Below the pieces are notes generated by a model that saw nothing but the letters and a program-made list of their open reading frames with translations, had not been told where the DNA came from and did not search any database. A stretch of DNA of 14,123 bases. Origin: JANQKX01 sp039028695. GTDB taxonomy: Bacteria > Pseudomonadota > Alphaproteobacteria > Kiloniellales > Kiloniellaceae. Location: assembly GCA_039028695.1 (NCBI GenBank), contig JBCCHN010000136.1, positions 1 to 14,123 on the forward strand, read 5' to 3'. The position numbers and the translations under genes are program-made. Below, one piece after another: positions 13,841 to 14,123 of the stretch (position 1 is the first letter of the stretch; every line of letters starts with the position of its first letter).

Positions 13841-13869
13841 CCCAAGTCCGATGGTTTGGGTGGGCGCCC
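13825..13869 (+). repeat. Nested inverted repeat at the end of the LOG gene
   Basis: GGGCGCC (13825-13831, inside the coding end) pairs with GGCGCCC (13863-13869), and within the loop CCCAA (13841-13845) pairs with TTGGG (13856-13860). No T-run follows, so it is not a standard terminator. It may be a transcript-stabilising or attenuating structure before the rhodanese gene. Confidence 0.3.
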
Positions 13870-13891
13870 GCGATGTAGAAAGACCACTGCG

Positions 13892-14123
13892 ATGCCCTCC
13901 ACCGACCTGCCCGCTGAACTCTCGCCACAAGAGGCCATGGATCTCTTAGCGCAAGAGGGCATTCGTTTTCTCGACGTGCGCGAAGACCAAGAGCGAGCCA
14001 TGGGTTTCATCCCAGGCTCCGACCACATCCCCATGGGTCAAATTCCCGATGCTGCCGATCCTCAAAACCCGGACCGCAACCCGCTCCTGGAATCTGACGA
14101 TCACCTGGTGGTCTACTGCGCCG
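13892..14123 (+). CDS. Rhodanese-like domain protein (3' end outside window)
   Basis: The first 77 residues of a rhodanese-homology protein. An N-terminal LSPQEAMDLLA helix is followed by IRFLDVREDQER (24-35), the conserved Asp-Val-Arg strand, then GFIPGSDHIPMGQIP (38-52), the family's G-x-I-x-G-[AS]-x-x-[IV]-P element. It ends at VVYCA with Cys76, the probable persulfide-carrying cysteine; the rest of the active-site loop lies beyond the window. Such small rhodaneses carry sulfur in the cytoplasm. The ATG at 13892 lacks a strong ribosome site (GAAAGA about 10 bases upstream). It follows the LOG gene by 51 bases in the same direction. Confidence 0.85.
   Translation, partial: MPSTDLPAELSPQEAMDLLAQEGIRFLDVREDQERAMGFIPGSDHIPMGQIPDAADPQNPDRNPLLESDDHLVVYCA

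Noticed and set aside
1..14123. Mobile element, CRISPR array or phage-defence island
   Set aside because: No transposase, integrase, spaced repeats or recognisable defence genes were found; all confident genes are metabolic, repair, transport or envelope functions.

Overview
The window reads as ordinary, gene-dense chromosome from a moderately GC-rich Gram-negative bacterium, most likely an alphaproteobacterium (Rhodospirillales-like). This is inferred from gene content: a ligase-associated DEXH helicase directly followed by pdeM, a DUF1062 protein, a TIGR00730-type LOG protein and a BacNav-type channel. A lipobox protein and a signal-peptide protein support a Gram-negative envelope. I saw no insertion sequence, phage gene, integrase, CRISPR array, rRNA or complete tRNA.

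Layout. Bases 1-163 are a short leader to a MAPEG-family membrane protein (+, 164-553). Converging on it is a minus-strand run, in transcription order: HAD phosphatase (3388-2675), an unrecognised outer-membrane-type lipoprotein (2538-1552) and an agmatinase/arginase-family ureohydrolase (1536-568). A divergent intergenic region (3389-3609) holds a perfect 13-bp inverted repeat over a TATAAG hexamer. It leads into a plus-strand metabolic set: phytanoyl-CoA-dioxygenase-like 2-oxoglutarate oxygenase (3610-4506), class II aldolase/adducin-like protein (4704-5477) and a mandelate-racemase-group enolase-superfamily enzyme (5530-6636). Together they look like a small uncharacterised module acting on a hydroxy- or sugar-acid-like compound.

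The largest gene-free stretch (6637-7021) is structured. A TAAAAT box is followed by two small stem-loops and an intrinsic terminator with eight T's (6919-6942). Two further hairpins follow, the second covering the only Shine-Dalgarno-like sequence of the next gene. That gene encodes a DUF1062 protein with an N-terminal zinc ribbon and a C-terminal S4-like segment (7022-7666). This is the best candidate in the window for something undescribed, either a small RNA or a regulatory leader.

Next comes a tightly packed set: HIT hydrolase (7773-8219), ligase-associated Lhr-like helicase (about 8252-10720) and PdeM metallophosphoesterase (10717-11421). The last two overlap as ATGA. The DNA ligase and exonuclease usually associated with them are absent here. 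A BacNav-type sodium channel (minus, 12314-11418) overlaps the pdeM end by 4 bp.

A divergent promoter region (12315-12481), with candidate promoters both ways and an 8-bp direct repeat at 21-bp spacing, separates the channel from a small exported protein (12482-12994). A LOG-family nucleoside-monophosphate phosphoribohydrolase-like gene (13007-13840) follows. A rhodanese-domain gene (13892 onward) is cut off by the window end just after its probable catalytic cysteine. Three genes (enolase-like, channel, LOG) appear to use TTG starts.
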